This document shows positions 22,216 through 32,115 of a stretch of 64,000 nt of DNA, piece by piece (the stretch's first letter is position 1; each line of letters opens with the position of its first letter). The DNA is from Acheta domesticus. Lineage: Eukaryota; Arthropoda; Insecta; Orthoptera; Gryllidae. The translations under genes were made by a program, and so were the position numbers. The notes beneath the pieces are model-generated. The model had not been told where the DNA came from. It made no database searches and saw only the letters and a list, made by a program, of their open reading frames with translations. The stretch spans positions 190,854,955 through 190,918,954 of the forward strand of contig JAHLJT010000631.1 of the NCBI GenBank assembly GCA_031308135.1, read 5' to 3'.

Positions 22216-22866
22216 CTACAATACTTTGCACAAAATGTGAGCTGTTCCAAATAAAGCGATTTCTTCCACTTCCCAGTCTTTTGAATTACCTGGGAGTTTA
22301 AACACGTTCTTACACAAATTTTGACGAACAAATCCCAGAGCTCCGATAACTATCGGGACGACCTGTGCTTGTACGCCCCACATTCGACTGATCTCGATTT
22401 CCAAACTCTTGTATATAATACGTTTCTCTGCCTCCTTGGTAACGACGTTTTGATCGCAAGGTACTGCAACATCGACAAGTAAACACGATTTGTTCTCCAA
22501 ATCCCGGATGACTATATTCGGTTTGTTTGCTGCTATCGTGCGATCAGTTTGAATTTGTTGGTCGTACAATATCGTACATAATCTATCAGACGTCACCGGT
22601 TTCGGTGAGTGTTTGTACCACTTGGGGCATGTGTTCGGAACTTCGAGAGCGGTAGAGATCTGCAAGTGGAGGTAGCTACACACCCCGTCGAGTCTTTTCA
22701 AGTATTCGTTCTTTGCTAGGATTGGACAAGCTGAGACAATATGATCAATGGTTTCTACGTGTTCCTGGAAAATGCGACATTTATCATCTTGAGAAATTTT
22801 GAGAACCGCTTTATCATAATGTGTTCTCAAGGCCTGATCTTGGGCAGCTATTACAAGTGCTTCCAA
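22216..22866 (-). pseudogene. Non-LTR retrotransposon C-terminal domain (216 codons)
   Basis: Uninterrupted frame encoding the C-terminal part of a retrotransposon protein of a widespread invertebrate type. Visible parts are ALVIAAQDQALRTHYDKA at the start, then a zinc-knuckle-like KCRIF...HIVSACP (residues ~29-48), then WYKHSPKPVTSDR, then a nuclease-like segment KPNIVIRDLENK..LLVDVAVPCD (~115-137), then SRMWGVQAQVVPIVIGALG (~160-178) and ALFGTAHILCKVL at the end. In related proteins the knuckle is CxxC..H..C; here the second Cys is Phe. The PD of the usual 'PDIV' is PN. Both suggest loss of function although the frame is open. The reverse transcriptase part that should precede it is absent upstream (22867 onwards), so this is a 5'-truncated insertion. 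The start codon shown is arbitrary. Downstream (lower coordinates) are a ~100-bp 3' UTR and the (ATT)n tail. Confidence 0.82.
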
Positions 22867-23296
22867 TGTATATCACTCCGTGTATTCGTACGTATTCGGG
22901 AAAGTAGAAAAAATGTGTATATCGAAACATGCCGCCTCTCTCCATCTTCCCTCCAGATTCTGTTCTGAATTCTCTTATACTATTTGTTCTATTATATATT
23001 CTTATTCCAATATGGAAACTGCGTTCACATTACATTTTACCTTACGTTTTCACCGTTTTACCATTCCATCCCCCTCTTCCTCTCGGGCATTCAAGAACAG
23101 CGAGGCCCGTTATTCTGCTCACCGCATTCTATTTTTCCAGCTCATCTACCCTGACCTCACAATTCAGTGCCTTTGCCTGACGTGGCATATTTTGTTCTCT
23201 CAACACTGTTACGCCGTTCCATTCTCGTCCCCCTGGATGCGCCGCGTTCCTACGCAACCGCTCTCCGCCTCCTTGCCGGTTCTTCGCCGCCTTACG
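22867..23296. other. Pyrimidine-leaning DNA, no gene
   Basis: C/T-rich sequence with overlapping open frames (22880-23332, 22929-23180) that show no motif. GC and CpG rise from about 23215. Confidence 0.4.
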
Positions 23297-23472
23297 GCCC
23301 CTGCACACGAGCGTTGCATTGACGCGCGATGAATAACGCACGTCGTAGAATAACATTGTATATTATGCGAATCGGCACACGAGCGCTTTAGCCGTTCCGC
23401 AAAAGATACAGTGTTAATCTATGACGCGCGTTACTTAACGCGCGTCAGCGCAACCCTCGTGTGACACGAGCC
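23297..23472. mobile_element. 176-bp MITE with ~45-bp inverted repeats
   Basis: Left end GGCCCCTGCACACGAGCG and right end (minus strand) GGCTCGTGTCACACGAGG begin inverted repeats that continue with TTG..TGACGCGCG..AA..AACGC on both sides for about 45 bp. Flanks are TTAC (left) and TAAC (right), compatible with a short TA-rich target duplication but not exact. Terminal sequence and size fit a Harbinger-like MITE. The superfamily is inferred. Confidence 0.75.
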
Positions 23473-23930
23473 TAACTTACCTACATCTCCCCGTACCCAT
23501 CGCCAACACCTAATTTTCCTTCACTTCAATTCCCCACACTATCCAGCCTCACACTACCTTTCACACGCACTCCGCCTTCATCTCCAACACTTTATCTTCA
23601 TTTATAGTCTATTTTGCCATCCACCTCACCCCCATGTTTTCAGCCCACCCACAAACCCCACCTCGCAATTCGCATTCCACAGCCGAGCTCCCTCCCGCAT
23701 TCTACACCCGCATCCCCATTCCCAACCTCCAATCCCCAGGCAGTTTCTCACCTCCCTACCTTAAACCTCGACCGCAACCCTCACTTCTTCCCTCTGGCAA
23801 TATTCCCAGCCCTATTCGCAGTCTTCGCAAGCCCCTACCCCCACTCCTAGCCCGTTATCATCCCCTGCCCCACCCTAACCTGCACCCGCCTACCTCACTT
23901 GCCCGCCTTGGCCTTCGCCGTGTCCTTGTT
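23473..23930. other. C-rich low-complexity lead-in to CpG island
   Basis: Cytosine-rich, G-poor strand (CCACCTCACCCCC type). The 78- and 211-codon plus frames starting at 23614 and 23634 are Pro/Ser/His low complexity caused by composition. Confidence 0.6.
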
Positions 23931-24310
23931 CACCCGGTCGCCCATCCCCTCCGCCCCGCATGGTCGGAAACGCTGCCGAGCGGCCGGCGCGCCGGGGCGC
24001 GGGGCGAGGCGGCGCGAGGCAGGACAGCGCGCGCGCCGGCGCGGCGTGGCGCGGCGTGGCGCGGCGTGGCGGGGTGGCGGCGGCGGCGGTGCCGGCAGTT
24101 GCGTTCGCGGGGCTGCGGCGGACGGGTGCGTGGCGCGGGAGCTGCGCGTGCGCGGGCGTGCTGCACGTGTCCTGGGCCGACGCCCGCCTGGGGCGCTCGC
24201 GACAGTCGCCGCCGCCGCGAACGAGCCGAACGGCCCAGAGGCGTTCGCCACCTCTTCGGGCCGCGCTGACGAGTGCGTGACGCGGGGGTTGCGACCCTGC
24301 CGATAGAGCT
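23931..24310. promoter_or_regulatory. Strong CpG island
   Basis: Very dense CpG over about 380 bases (GGCGCGCCGGGGCGCGGGGC, GCGCGCGCCGGCGCGG) with a short GGCGTGGCGC tandem repeat at 24045-24070. Five frames are open on both strands, the usual result of a lack of stop codons. It is followed 480 bases later by a consensus splice donor on plus, so the simplest reading is a promoter plus a 5' UTR exon of a gene that continues to the right, beyond what can be recognised here. Confidence 0.55.
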
Positions 24311-24793
24311 TGTCCTGTCAGATTTTTACCTCGTTTGCCATTAGAGACGTTTATAATACAGAAAAATCACGTGCTTGTGGTAAATTTTCGCATATACAGA
24401 CCGGTAGTGAGAGTGACGTTTCGAAGAAATGCCATTTGTACACTAAATGTTTAAACATTGAAAAGTGTAGAACAAATAGTTATCACAACAGTGATTTTTG
24501 ACGAAAAAAACTGTTTGGAAACTAACAGTTTCAAACAAATCGTGTGTGAATAGAGATTATTTTTTCAAGTGTGTTTTAAATTGCAAATTTAATCTGCGTT
24601 TGGCTTGTAAAACTTTTGCAAACAACTGTGAAGGGTCTCCGCAAATCGTGTAACTAAAGCGTGTAAACTCCGTTGGCAAACCACCGTGTCACCGAACAAG
24701 GTCCACTTCTGCCCTGCAAGGATACGCCATCATCCAGCAACCGTCACCTCCCCGCTCCAGCGGTGTGGAGAATCCCGTCATTTGCGTTGTCAG
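24311..24793 (+). other. Possible non-coding first exon ending at donor
   Basis: The stretch from the CpG island to the donor GTTGTCAG|GTGAGTGTTG (exon end 24793, intron starts GT at 24794). The donor is a full consensus match. Upstream sequence has many stops in all plus frames except short ones (24310-24501), consistent with a 5' UTR. Evidence is limited to the island and one splice site; no acceptor or transcript support is available. Confidence 0.35.
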
Positions 24794-26734
24794 GTGAGTG
24801 TTGAGGCATTGAGTACTGTTGCGAGGGGGGAGGTATCTATTTTGCTCTGGCGCGCCCCGACGAACGAGAGGGCATTTCGTTTTGCATTTAGAGTGGGCCA
24901 AATGAAAATATGTAAATGTTCAACTGGCGGAAGGGCGGAGAAGGGCTGGCGGGTTTGCTCCGGGCCAGTACGAAATGCGCGCGGCGGCCTGTGCTGCTTG
25001 CAACATGAGGTGTAAGCGCGTAAATTTCTCTCTGTGACTGATATTTCTCGCTAATGCTGATTTATGAATGGGCGCAAGGATAAACTTGTTATTTATGTAC
25101 AAAATGGAGATAGTTTTATCCTCTACACACGAGTCATGAAAGTCACATTTCAAATGTTTCATAAAAGAATTATTGTTTTGAGCTTTTTTTTCAATCCAAA
25201 AATAGTCTGTTGATTAACATGCGTGTTGGTTAAATGATGAATAATAGATGGTGTTGAGATTGGTGTTTAAAGGAGGAATAATTTAGCATAATAAAGCGAT
25301 GTTGATATTTTTATTACGAATTAATTACAGTTATCTAGTTACGTATCATGGATCAATGGAATAATACAGTAACGACATATATTTTAATGCAGACATCAAT
25401 ACCTTGAAGCCCGTATTTGAAAATTATTTCTTTCGTTCCGTCTTTCGAATTCGAGATTTTTTCAGGAAACGTAAATAGTTTCTTATTTACTAATTAAGGT
25501 TTCATTAATACGTCGTTGTTTGGCAAGTCTTGCAATATTGTATTTAATATAAAAAATATTGCTAAGATTATCATACAAAACTTTGTCTTCTGGACTATAA
25601 GCTTCAAGTATTTTATTAAAATGTTTTATCTAAAAGGAAATGCATGATCTATACCAACGCATCGAAATGCCATTGGTTCAAATCTGACTTAAATATTCAG
25701 GCACAGATTTACACAGTATGATTCGGAAAGTTACTTTCGAGACACACGTGTCGCGGAAAGTAATCTTCTACATGCTTCACAAAAATGACATCGTTTTCAA
25801 TTTGTCTTCCGTTTATTGAGAGAATTCATAATACCTATATCGTTTTATTTTCTATCAATTTTTGTCGTCATGTAACGAATATATGACAGACATTTTGATA
25901 TCGTAATGTTTAAAATGATTTGTAAAAGTTTGTAAATGTCCAATTACCTGTTTTAAACTAATTTTAATAAACCATTGAAAACAATTAAACGGCACTGGTT
26001 TTAAATCACAAAATGTTACATCTTAATTTTCACCAGATAAAGTATAAAACAAACTTTTTAGAATTATATTGAAAATATCAAAAAATTAGTTCAAATGAAG
26101 GCTGGAAATTGAAATTTTTAAAATAACTGAACCAATTGTTCAAAAAAGATAACTTGTTTCTAAACTCGGTAAAACAGACATCCATTAACGACGGAATATG
26201 GATGTTTTCTGCTGGTATCTGATGTTCCCTGCTGCAATATCAAAGACCGAATGTTCGTATGACATTGTTTTCATTATTTGTGGATCGTCTAGGAACCACA
26301 GAAAGATAGCACAAAGTACGAAAGAAGAAATATCTGAGCGGAAAGCAGATACCAAAGCAGCAACGGTAGAGATATTTCATTATCCATAAACCCCTCTTTC
26401 CAATCTTCTTCACCAAGGTCACCCGGATGTGCCATCTTCAAACTGAAGGTTTCAGGTTATCAAGATTTTAACGATGTGAACATTGAAAGTGCTAGAACAG
26501 CCCTTGATTAATTTATTAGCCAAGTTTAAATAGTATTAAATAGTACAAACTGTATGACGCAAACAGTTATTTAAAGAGGATGTATTACACGTATTATACC
26601 CATACTTGAGAGTACCACATTGGTCCGAGTACCAAAAAACATGACAACCAATATTGCACATTGAAACACACTCGCTTTGGAGTAACACAAATGAAGCCGT
26701 GCTTGCGAACACGCATGAGTTCGCTTCATGATCT
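24794..26734. other. Intergenic or intronic AT-rich DNA
   Basis: GC content falls from about 25000. No repeat ends or coding motif are seen. Small frames at 26198-26389 (plus), 26240-26422 (minus) and 26536-26763 (minus) are unremarkable. Confidence 0.5.
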
Positions 26735-26960
26735 CTCATAAGTAGAGCCCTGAAGTCTGGCAAAATGCCTTGTTGTAATAGTTACTATTTCATGATATTT
26801 GGCAATATAAATCACTTGATTGGGCTTCTGTAGTTGTTTCAGTCGATTTTCGTTTTGCCTTTTTTGCCAATTTTAGCTTTTAATGCCAATTTTTGCCATT
26901 TTGTCTTATTTGTGCCTTTTCTACCTTTTACGTGATTATTTTACTTTTTTCCCTCTTATC
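26735..26960. repeat. TTTTTGCC(A)ATTTTAG-rich repeat, possible hAT remnant
   Basis: The motif TTTTTGCCAATTTTAGC recurs in degenerate form (26838-26925), preceded by AGAGCCCTGAAGTCTGGCAA near 26745. A related patch, GCCTTTTTTCATGCCAATTT and CCTGCCTATTTTAGGTAAAA, lies at 29768-29835. Such TGCC/TTTT tracts occur inside some insect hAT elements. No ends were found, so classification is weak. Confidence 0.3.
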
Positions 26961-27199
26961 TATCTTGATCAAGCTGAAATGCACCTGAAAGCCATGATAC
27001 GAAGGTACGATCGTATTTTGTCTACCTGTGGAAGAAAAGTGATTGTTAAAAATCTAAATGAAAAAGGAAGAGGATACCAGTCAAGATCTTTGATTTTTTT
27101 TTCACTGATGCCGCTAAGCTTTGTTTACCCAAGAAGAATCCCATTCTACTTTGATTATGGCCTCAGATTCCTTCTGAGGACAGTTTCCTATGTATAATA

Positions 27200-27569
27200 C
27201 CGTGTGGCCCACCTAAGATGTTCCCTTCAATTTTCTCCTGAACCGTTGCAGATACTGAGATGCGGTTTTCACTAAAACTACTATATGCAAGGGGCACATA
27301 TAATCGTGCATAATATTATTCTATTGCATTTTTTATTGCAGAGATATTGACCCAACTTCGTTTTTTTAAATGGAACCCTGTAGATTTTTTAGCTCATCAT
27401 AACAAGCGTGAAGAGACGAGTTCATAAATATGCACATTGTCATATGTTACATAACAAAATTTTCGAGAAATTAAGCGTTTTAAAGACACACGTCGACTGC
27501 TGGTTTCGGTAATCTGAACGAGAAATGCGGCGAGGCCATTCCCTTTCGTTGCGTCGACTCTGCGGGCGC
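27200..27569 (+). repeat. Left terminal inverted repeat of mariner-type element
   Basis: Pairs with 28228-28597. Shared landmarks include GCAGATACTGAGATGCGGTT, ATTGCAGAGATATTGACCCA, GTTTTAAAGACACACGTCGA and CGTTGCGTCGACTCTGCGGG. The minus frame 27397-27600 and plus frame 28104-28400 look alike because they are the two repeat copies read in the same sense. Confidence 0.88.
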
Positions 27570-27815
27570 GGTGCTGTAGTAAACTGGCCGGCAAGGTCAC
27601 CTAATCTTACGCCCCTGGAGTATTTTCTATGGGGAACGATAAAGAACGAAGTTTACTCACAAGTACCAACAACATTTGAAGATCTCAAGCGCCGTATTAC
27701 AGCATCTTGTCATGCCATTTCACGTAAAACTCTAAATTCTGTTCGAAGGTCTCATTATAAGTGTCTTCAAATGTGTATATCCGTTGATTGTGCACATGTT
27801 GAGTACATGTTATAA
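27525..27815 (+). pseudogene. Mariner-type transposase, C-terminal fragment
   Basis: Open frame of 96 codons. Residues ~19-38 read VNWPARSPNLTPLEYFLWG, the conserved C-terminal block of mariner/Tc1-family DDE transposases (usual form W.A.SPDL.P.D..LW). The first Asp of the block is Asn and the later Asp is Glu. A helical tail follows (FEDLKRRITASCHAIS, then VRRSHYKCLQMC), as in full-length relatives, and it ends at a natural stop. Only about the last 80 residues of a protein usually 340-ish long remain. The first ~18 codons come from the left TIR and are not transposase, so the start is artificial. Confidence 0.85.
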
Positions 27816-28227
27816 ACCAAGCTATTTCTAGAATTGAATCTAGAATTTCTACAATTGCGTACCTTTTGTTTCTGTATTTTAAAGTATGTTTCTTACTTTT
27901 ATTTACACGATATTTTTGTACCGGCTGAGGTTTTCAGTCTTTCAAAGAGTAAACGTTTTGTTTGTGACAGCACACGCATTTATTAATTCAGAACATGTTC
28001 ACTCTCCAATCTTCCCTTGCTTTCACTAAGGTTAATAATTCAAATATTTTCTCAAATCTGTAGTATTTCATGAATTAAAAATAGTACTTTATGGCGTACA
28101 GATTTGCTCAGAACATGGCTATGGATGAATACATTGTCTCCAGGGCTGAGAGGATGTAGTCTTAAAGAGCAAATCGCGGGTTTTTGTGAGCTCCTTTGCA
28201 CATTGCATCACTACATTTACCGCAGGG

Positions 28228-28597
28228 TCGACGCAAGGGAAGGGAATGGCCTCGCCGCATATCACCCGGAATTTCTCGTTCAGATTACCGAAACGAGCAG
28301 TCGACGTGCGTCTTTAAAACGCTTAATTTCTCGAAAATGTTGTTATGTAACATATGGCAATGTGCATATTTATGAACTCGTCTCTTCACGCTTGTTATGA
28401 TGAGCTAAAAAATCTATAGGGTTCCATTTAAAAAAACCAAGTTGGGTCAATATCTCTGCAATAAAAAATGCAATAGAATAATATTATGCATGATTATATG
28501 TGCCCCTTGCATATAGTAGTTTTAGTGAAAACCGCATCTCAGTATCTGCAACGGTTCAGGAGAAAATTGAAGGGAACATCTTAGGTGGGCCACACTG
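28228..28597 (-). repeat. Right terminal inverted repeat of mariner-type element
   Basis: Inverted copy of 27200-27569, ending CATCTTAGGTGGGCCACACT followed by G and the TA target site. Contains about 13 extra bases (ATATCACCCGG region, 28258-28272) relative to the left copy. Confidence 0.88.
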
Positions 28598-28925
28598 TAT
28601 ACCATTCTCAGTGCTAGGGATTACACAAGTGCGAAGAACGAAAATAGTACATTATGAAACGATGATATAATGATGGGTATTAATACACGAGTGTGATATT
28701 ACGATACGTGCGAGGAACTACCGAGTATCGTAAACTTCAGACGAGTGTATTAGTAACCATTACATCGAGTTTCATAGGGTATTTTTTCTACGACTTAAGG
28801 TAACATTTATAAGTTAAACTTTTACATCCAGTCGTTTCGTGGCAGTTGACATGTAGGTTTCTGTCAAGGCCACCTAGTGGACAGCTCCCTACCCACCGCA
28901 ACCTACCCGGCACTAGCTTTGCTTC

Positions 28926-28926
28926 A

Positions 28927-28958
<32 letters not shown>
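28926..28958. repeat. (CCAG)n tetranucleotide microsatellite
   Basis: Eight CCAG units. Frames at 28788-29054, 28846-29112 and 28877-29059 owe their AGWLAGWLAG / SQPASQPA peptides to it. Confidence 0.95.
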
Positions 28959-31454
28959 GGAGTACAGTAGTTGCTGCAATAATTTCGACGTCACCATCTT
29001 TGCTTTTCCTCTTATTTCTGGAGGTCTCAAGACAACCGTTGTTTCACCAGACATTTTAAATTACACATATTTAAAGGACAACCACACGGCAGCAACAAAT
29101 AACCTAAAATGACGTTCAGATCTTAACCTTCACCTAATGTTCTCTTCAAGAACCACCACTGCACTAATCAAATAGGATCAAAGTGCAATAACAATTCAAT
29201 TTATTTTAAATAATATTTCAGGTTAAAAACTACTAAGAAAATAAAATAAAATTAAAAAGCAGAATATAATATTAAATATTTTTAATGGACACAATTGGAC
29301 GAAACATTTACTATTAAGATTCTCAATGATGAAGTGTCAATACTTGGTTTGTAAGCTTCTCTGTGATTGGTCAGGAACCTGTATCATAATGACAACTGTA
29401 TCGAAATGAGTATCATTATGCAACTGGTTGCAGCCATGCAATGCAATGGGAGTAGAAAAATATAATTCCGTTTCTGTATTGCCATTTCAAGATTCAGACG
29501 GGAGTCCACTCCAAAGACGGGAGTCCAAATCATTTCAATGAGAGAACGTCGCGAATAAAACAAATTGTTAGCCATCGTACCGTAAGGTCATGTGGATTCG
29601 ATATTACCAAGTAAATATCGTCTCCGTACTTTTTAAGTGCGAATGTAAATTTTAGTTAGAATAAATATGTGAATAATTTTAATTATTACGTTTTTACAAT
29701 AATTACTTTTAATTGGAAATTTTCATTGTTTACACGCTTTTTACACCCCTTCTTTAGCTAGAATAAACGCCTTTTTTCATGCCAATTTTAATAAATATGA
29801 ATGACCTTTTGCCTGCCTATTTTAGGTAAAATAAATACCTGCACTTCCGGACTTTACTCATAAGTGTAGTTCGCAAAAGGAGAATAACTGCCTTCTAGTA
29901 CGGTGCAAGCAGTTTGAAAACAATTACAGAATGATAAATGACAAACGACAAGCATAATTGTTTTCGCAGTAAGCGAGTTGGAAATTATAATCTTTTTTAT
30001 GACCACGGCTGTACCGGAGAACGGCGGTGCCGATAAACCCAAATCGCGCGGCAGAAGACAGACCAGATTCGGGACGAATTACGATGGTCGTGAGGTCACA
30101 AACGCAAGGTGTTACTGCCACAAGTACATTTGCTGCCGCAAGCACAGCTGTCACATGCCCTCTGCGTTTACAGCAATTTAATTCGGCACGTGTCGCAACG
30201 CCTCGTTGCATGCGCTCTAATTTTCGGGTCTGAGGAGGAACGAAGCTACGATTAACGTGTATTCGCACGTCGTCCGCGAGGTCGCATACACGCGATCGTT
30301 CGATCGTTGACCTATTGTTAGGAGAAGAAATATTGGTACGTCGGGACAGGTAAAGAGCCGCTATGGGCAATCCAGCAACACGTGAAGTTGCAGTCGAGAT
30401 AAATGATAAGGGATCACCTCGACAAGGCAATGTTTTGTTATGGCTGTAACAAAAGCAATATCCAGGCGTGACACTCATGTCCCACTCTAGTCCAGCCGAA
30501 AAGTTTCCGAGGGATGTCAAGAGTTTTGCTGTTGTTATCGAGCTGTCAAAATTAATATAGGTTCTCCTTAGGGTATATGCAAACTTCCCTTCCGTTTGCG
30601 GATATAGTACATCCTCTATATCAAGAGATTCAAGTTTATTTTGTTATTGTAAAAGAAAAGATAGTAGTTTCTAAGCGCGATAACACAAGATTCATAAATC
30701 TTTCTAAATGAAGCTCAGTTCAACCCCTTGTTGTTTAAAAAAAATAATATTTCTTTACTTTTTGTGTTTAAGCCGGCATACACGCTTATATCATTATCGC
30801 TAATGACTATGAATTGTTGCGTTGTTTTCTGCTGCAAGAAGACATGCCAAACCAGTAATGACAAGGGAAAGCAAACTGAGGTAGGTCCGTTCAACTTGCT
30901 GCTCTTATTATCAGTTTTTCATTGTTTGCCCTCAGCAGTGCTGACGTGAGTGAGTATGAGTGCAAGCTCAATTGTTTACTCTCAGCTGTTACTTTAATCC
31001 CAGTGGCAACCAAAATACTTAAGGAAAGGAAAGGTATGCTTAATGTCCTACTTTAATCACGCGTTTTAAAGTAAAATAATAAATGCACTTATAATTTAAT
31101 AGCACACGATTCTTAAATACTCTCGTACATCACTGCATCGCAAAAACTGTCTTCATGAATACTGCAAAATAACACTGTGTACAATACAGAGATACTAAGT
31201 ACAACATCAATTCTTCACATTTACAAGGTTTTCAAAACTGTTGGTGTGCCATAACACACGTCAATAGCAAATACTTAATGGTGAATGGTATTTTGCTTGA
31301 ATAATTGCTATCCGGTGACGTCAGTGTGTCGTAATTATGGACGCACTGCCTGTGATAATTTACGCGGTACACGCAATATGGGATTAGGCGAAATAACACA
31401 ATAAAATTTTCCTTTTTTCAGTCTCAATTATAACTCAATGTTTTATAATGTTTT
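28959..31454. other. Intergenic DNA, GC patch at 30000-30350
   Basis: Mostly AT-rich. The 30000-30350 patch is richer in CpG and has open frames on both strands (29924-30520 minus, 29978-30181 and 30027-30233 plus) without a recognisable motif. GACGGGAGTCCA occurs twice near 29498-29530. Nothing else can be supported. Confidence 0.45.
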
Positions 31455-31626
31455 CCGAGTTCTTGCTTCGCCATTGGTGGAGCAAGGATTTAGTTGATGT
31501 CTCTGTAGTGCCACTAACCGGGGGGTTCTCCGGTTCTAACCCTAGAACCGGAGAACCCCCCGGTTAGTGGCACTACAGAGACATCAACTAAATCCTTGCT
31601 CCACCAATGGCGAAGCAAGAACTCGG
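31455..31626. repeat. Perfect palindrome, 84-bp arms
   Basis: Arms 31455-31538 and 31543-31626 are exact reverse complements over 84 bp with a 4-nt loop, ACCC. The left arm contains a B-box-like GGTTCTAACCC next to the loop and GATGTCTCTGTAGTG, which matches GATGTCACTGTAGTG in the tRNA-like head of SINE-A copy 1. The palindrome is therefore the SINE head followed by its own inverted copy. Confidence 0.97.
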
Positions 31627-32115
31627 TGGCATGATTTTTGACGGTGACATGATTTTTGACACTTGCTAGGTAGCTATGTCGAAGACTGCCTCTCTCTGGA
31701 GGAGAGTTCTAGTGGCTGGCTGCCATGATCGGCAGTTTTCCGTGTTTTTTCCGATCGACATCAGGCGAATGCCGGAGCAGTAACCAATCAAATGGGCCAC
31801 GGAACGCGCGCGATCTTTCCTTCCCCCTCTTTGTCATAACCTCGCCCCTTACCTACACCACTTGCATGCACTCCACTACCACACATACCGGGAGATTAGT
31901 CTGGAGCTTGATGGTTGGGGCGGCATCCCGCAGGTGGGAGATACCTTGTCGAAGGAAACCCCTCAAAACGTTGTGTAGGTCGACGCCGGATGGCAATATC
32001 CAGCGAGGGAACATCTGCCGCCATCCCCGCGATAAACATTTCATGGGACATTTATGGGACTACTAACCACAGCAATGGAGGTCAGAAATACTAATCATTC
32101 ACTCAGTCAATCGAG
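31627..32115 (+). mobile_element. SINE-A copy 4 (body and tail)
   Basis: Body of the family in plus orientation: a duplicated CATGATTTTTGAC(GGTGA) (31630-31660), CACTTGCTAGGTAGC, CTCTGGAGGAGAGTTCTAG, GATCGGCAGTTTTCC, GCGAATGCCGGAGCAG, GGGCCACGGAACGCGCGCGA, CTTTGTCATAACCTCGCCCC, GGAGATTAGTCTGGAGCTTG, GGCGGCATCCCGCAGGTGGG, GTAGGTCGACGCCGGATGGC and the tail CATTCACTCAGTCAATCG. Its head is the palindrome at 31455-31626. The 113-codon plus frame 31725-32066 runs through it and is spurious. Confidence 0.88.

Larger units (their letters stand above)
27200..28597. mobile_element. Mariner/Tc1-type element with ~370-bp TIRs
   Basis: A 1398-bp element starting CCGTGTGGCCCACCTAAGAT and ending, on minus, CAGTGTGGCCCACCTAAGAT, flanked by TA on both sides (27198-27199, 28598-28599). 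The inverted repeats extend about 370 bp inward and are highly similar, with one ~13-bp indel near 28260. Directly inside the left TIR lies the C-terminal end of a mariner-type transposase (27525-27815). The N-terminal DNA-binding domain and the first catalytic Asp residues are missing, so it is an internally deleted, non-autonomous copy. Confidence 0.88.

Noticed and set aside
27397..28400. Similar 67- and 98-codon frames ending ELVSSRLL
   Set aside because: They are the two inverted-repeat arms of the mariner-type element, open by chance.
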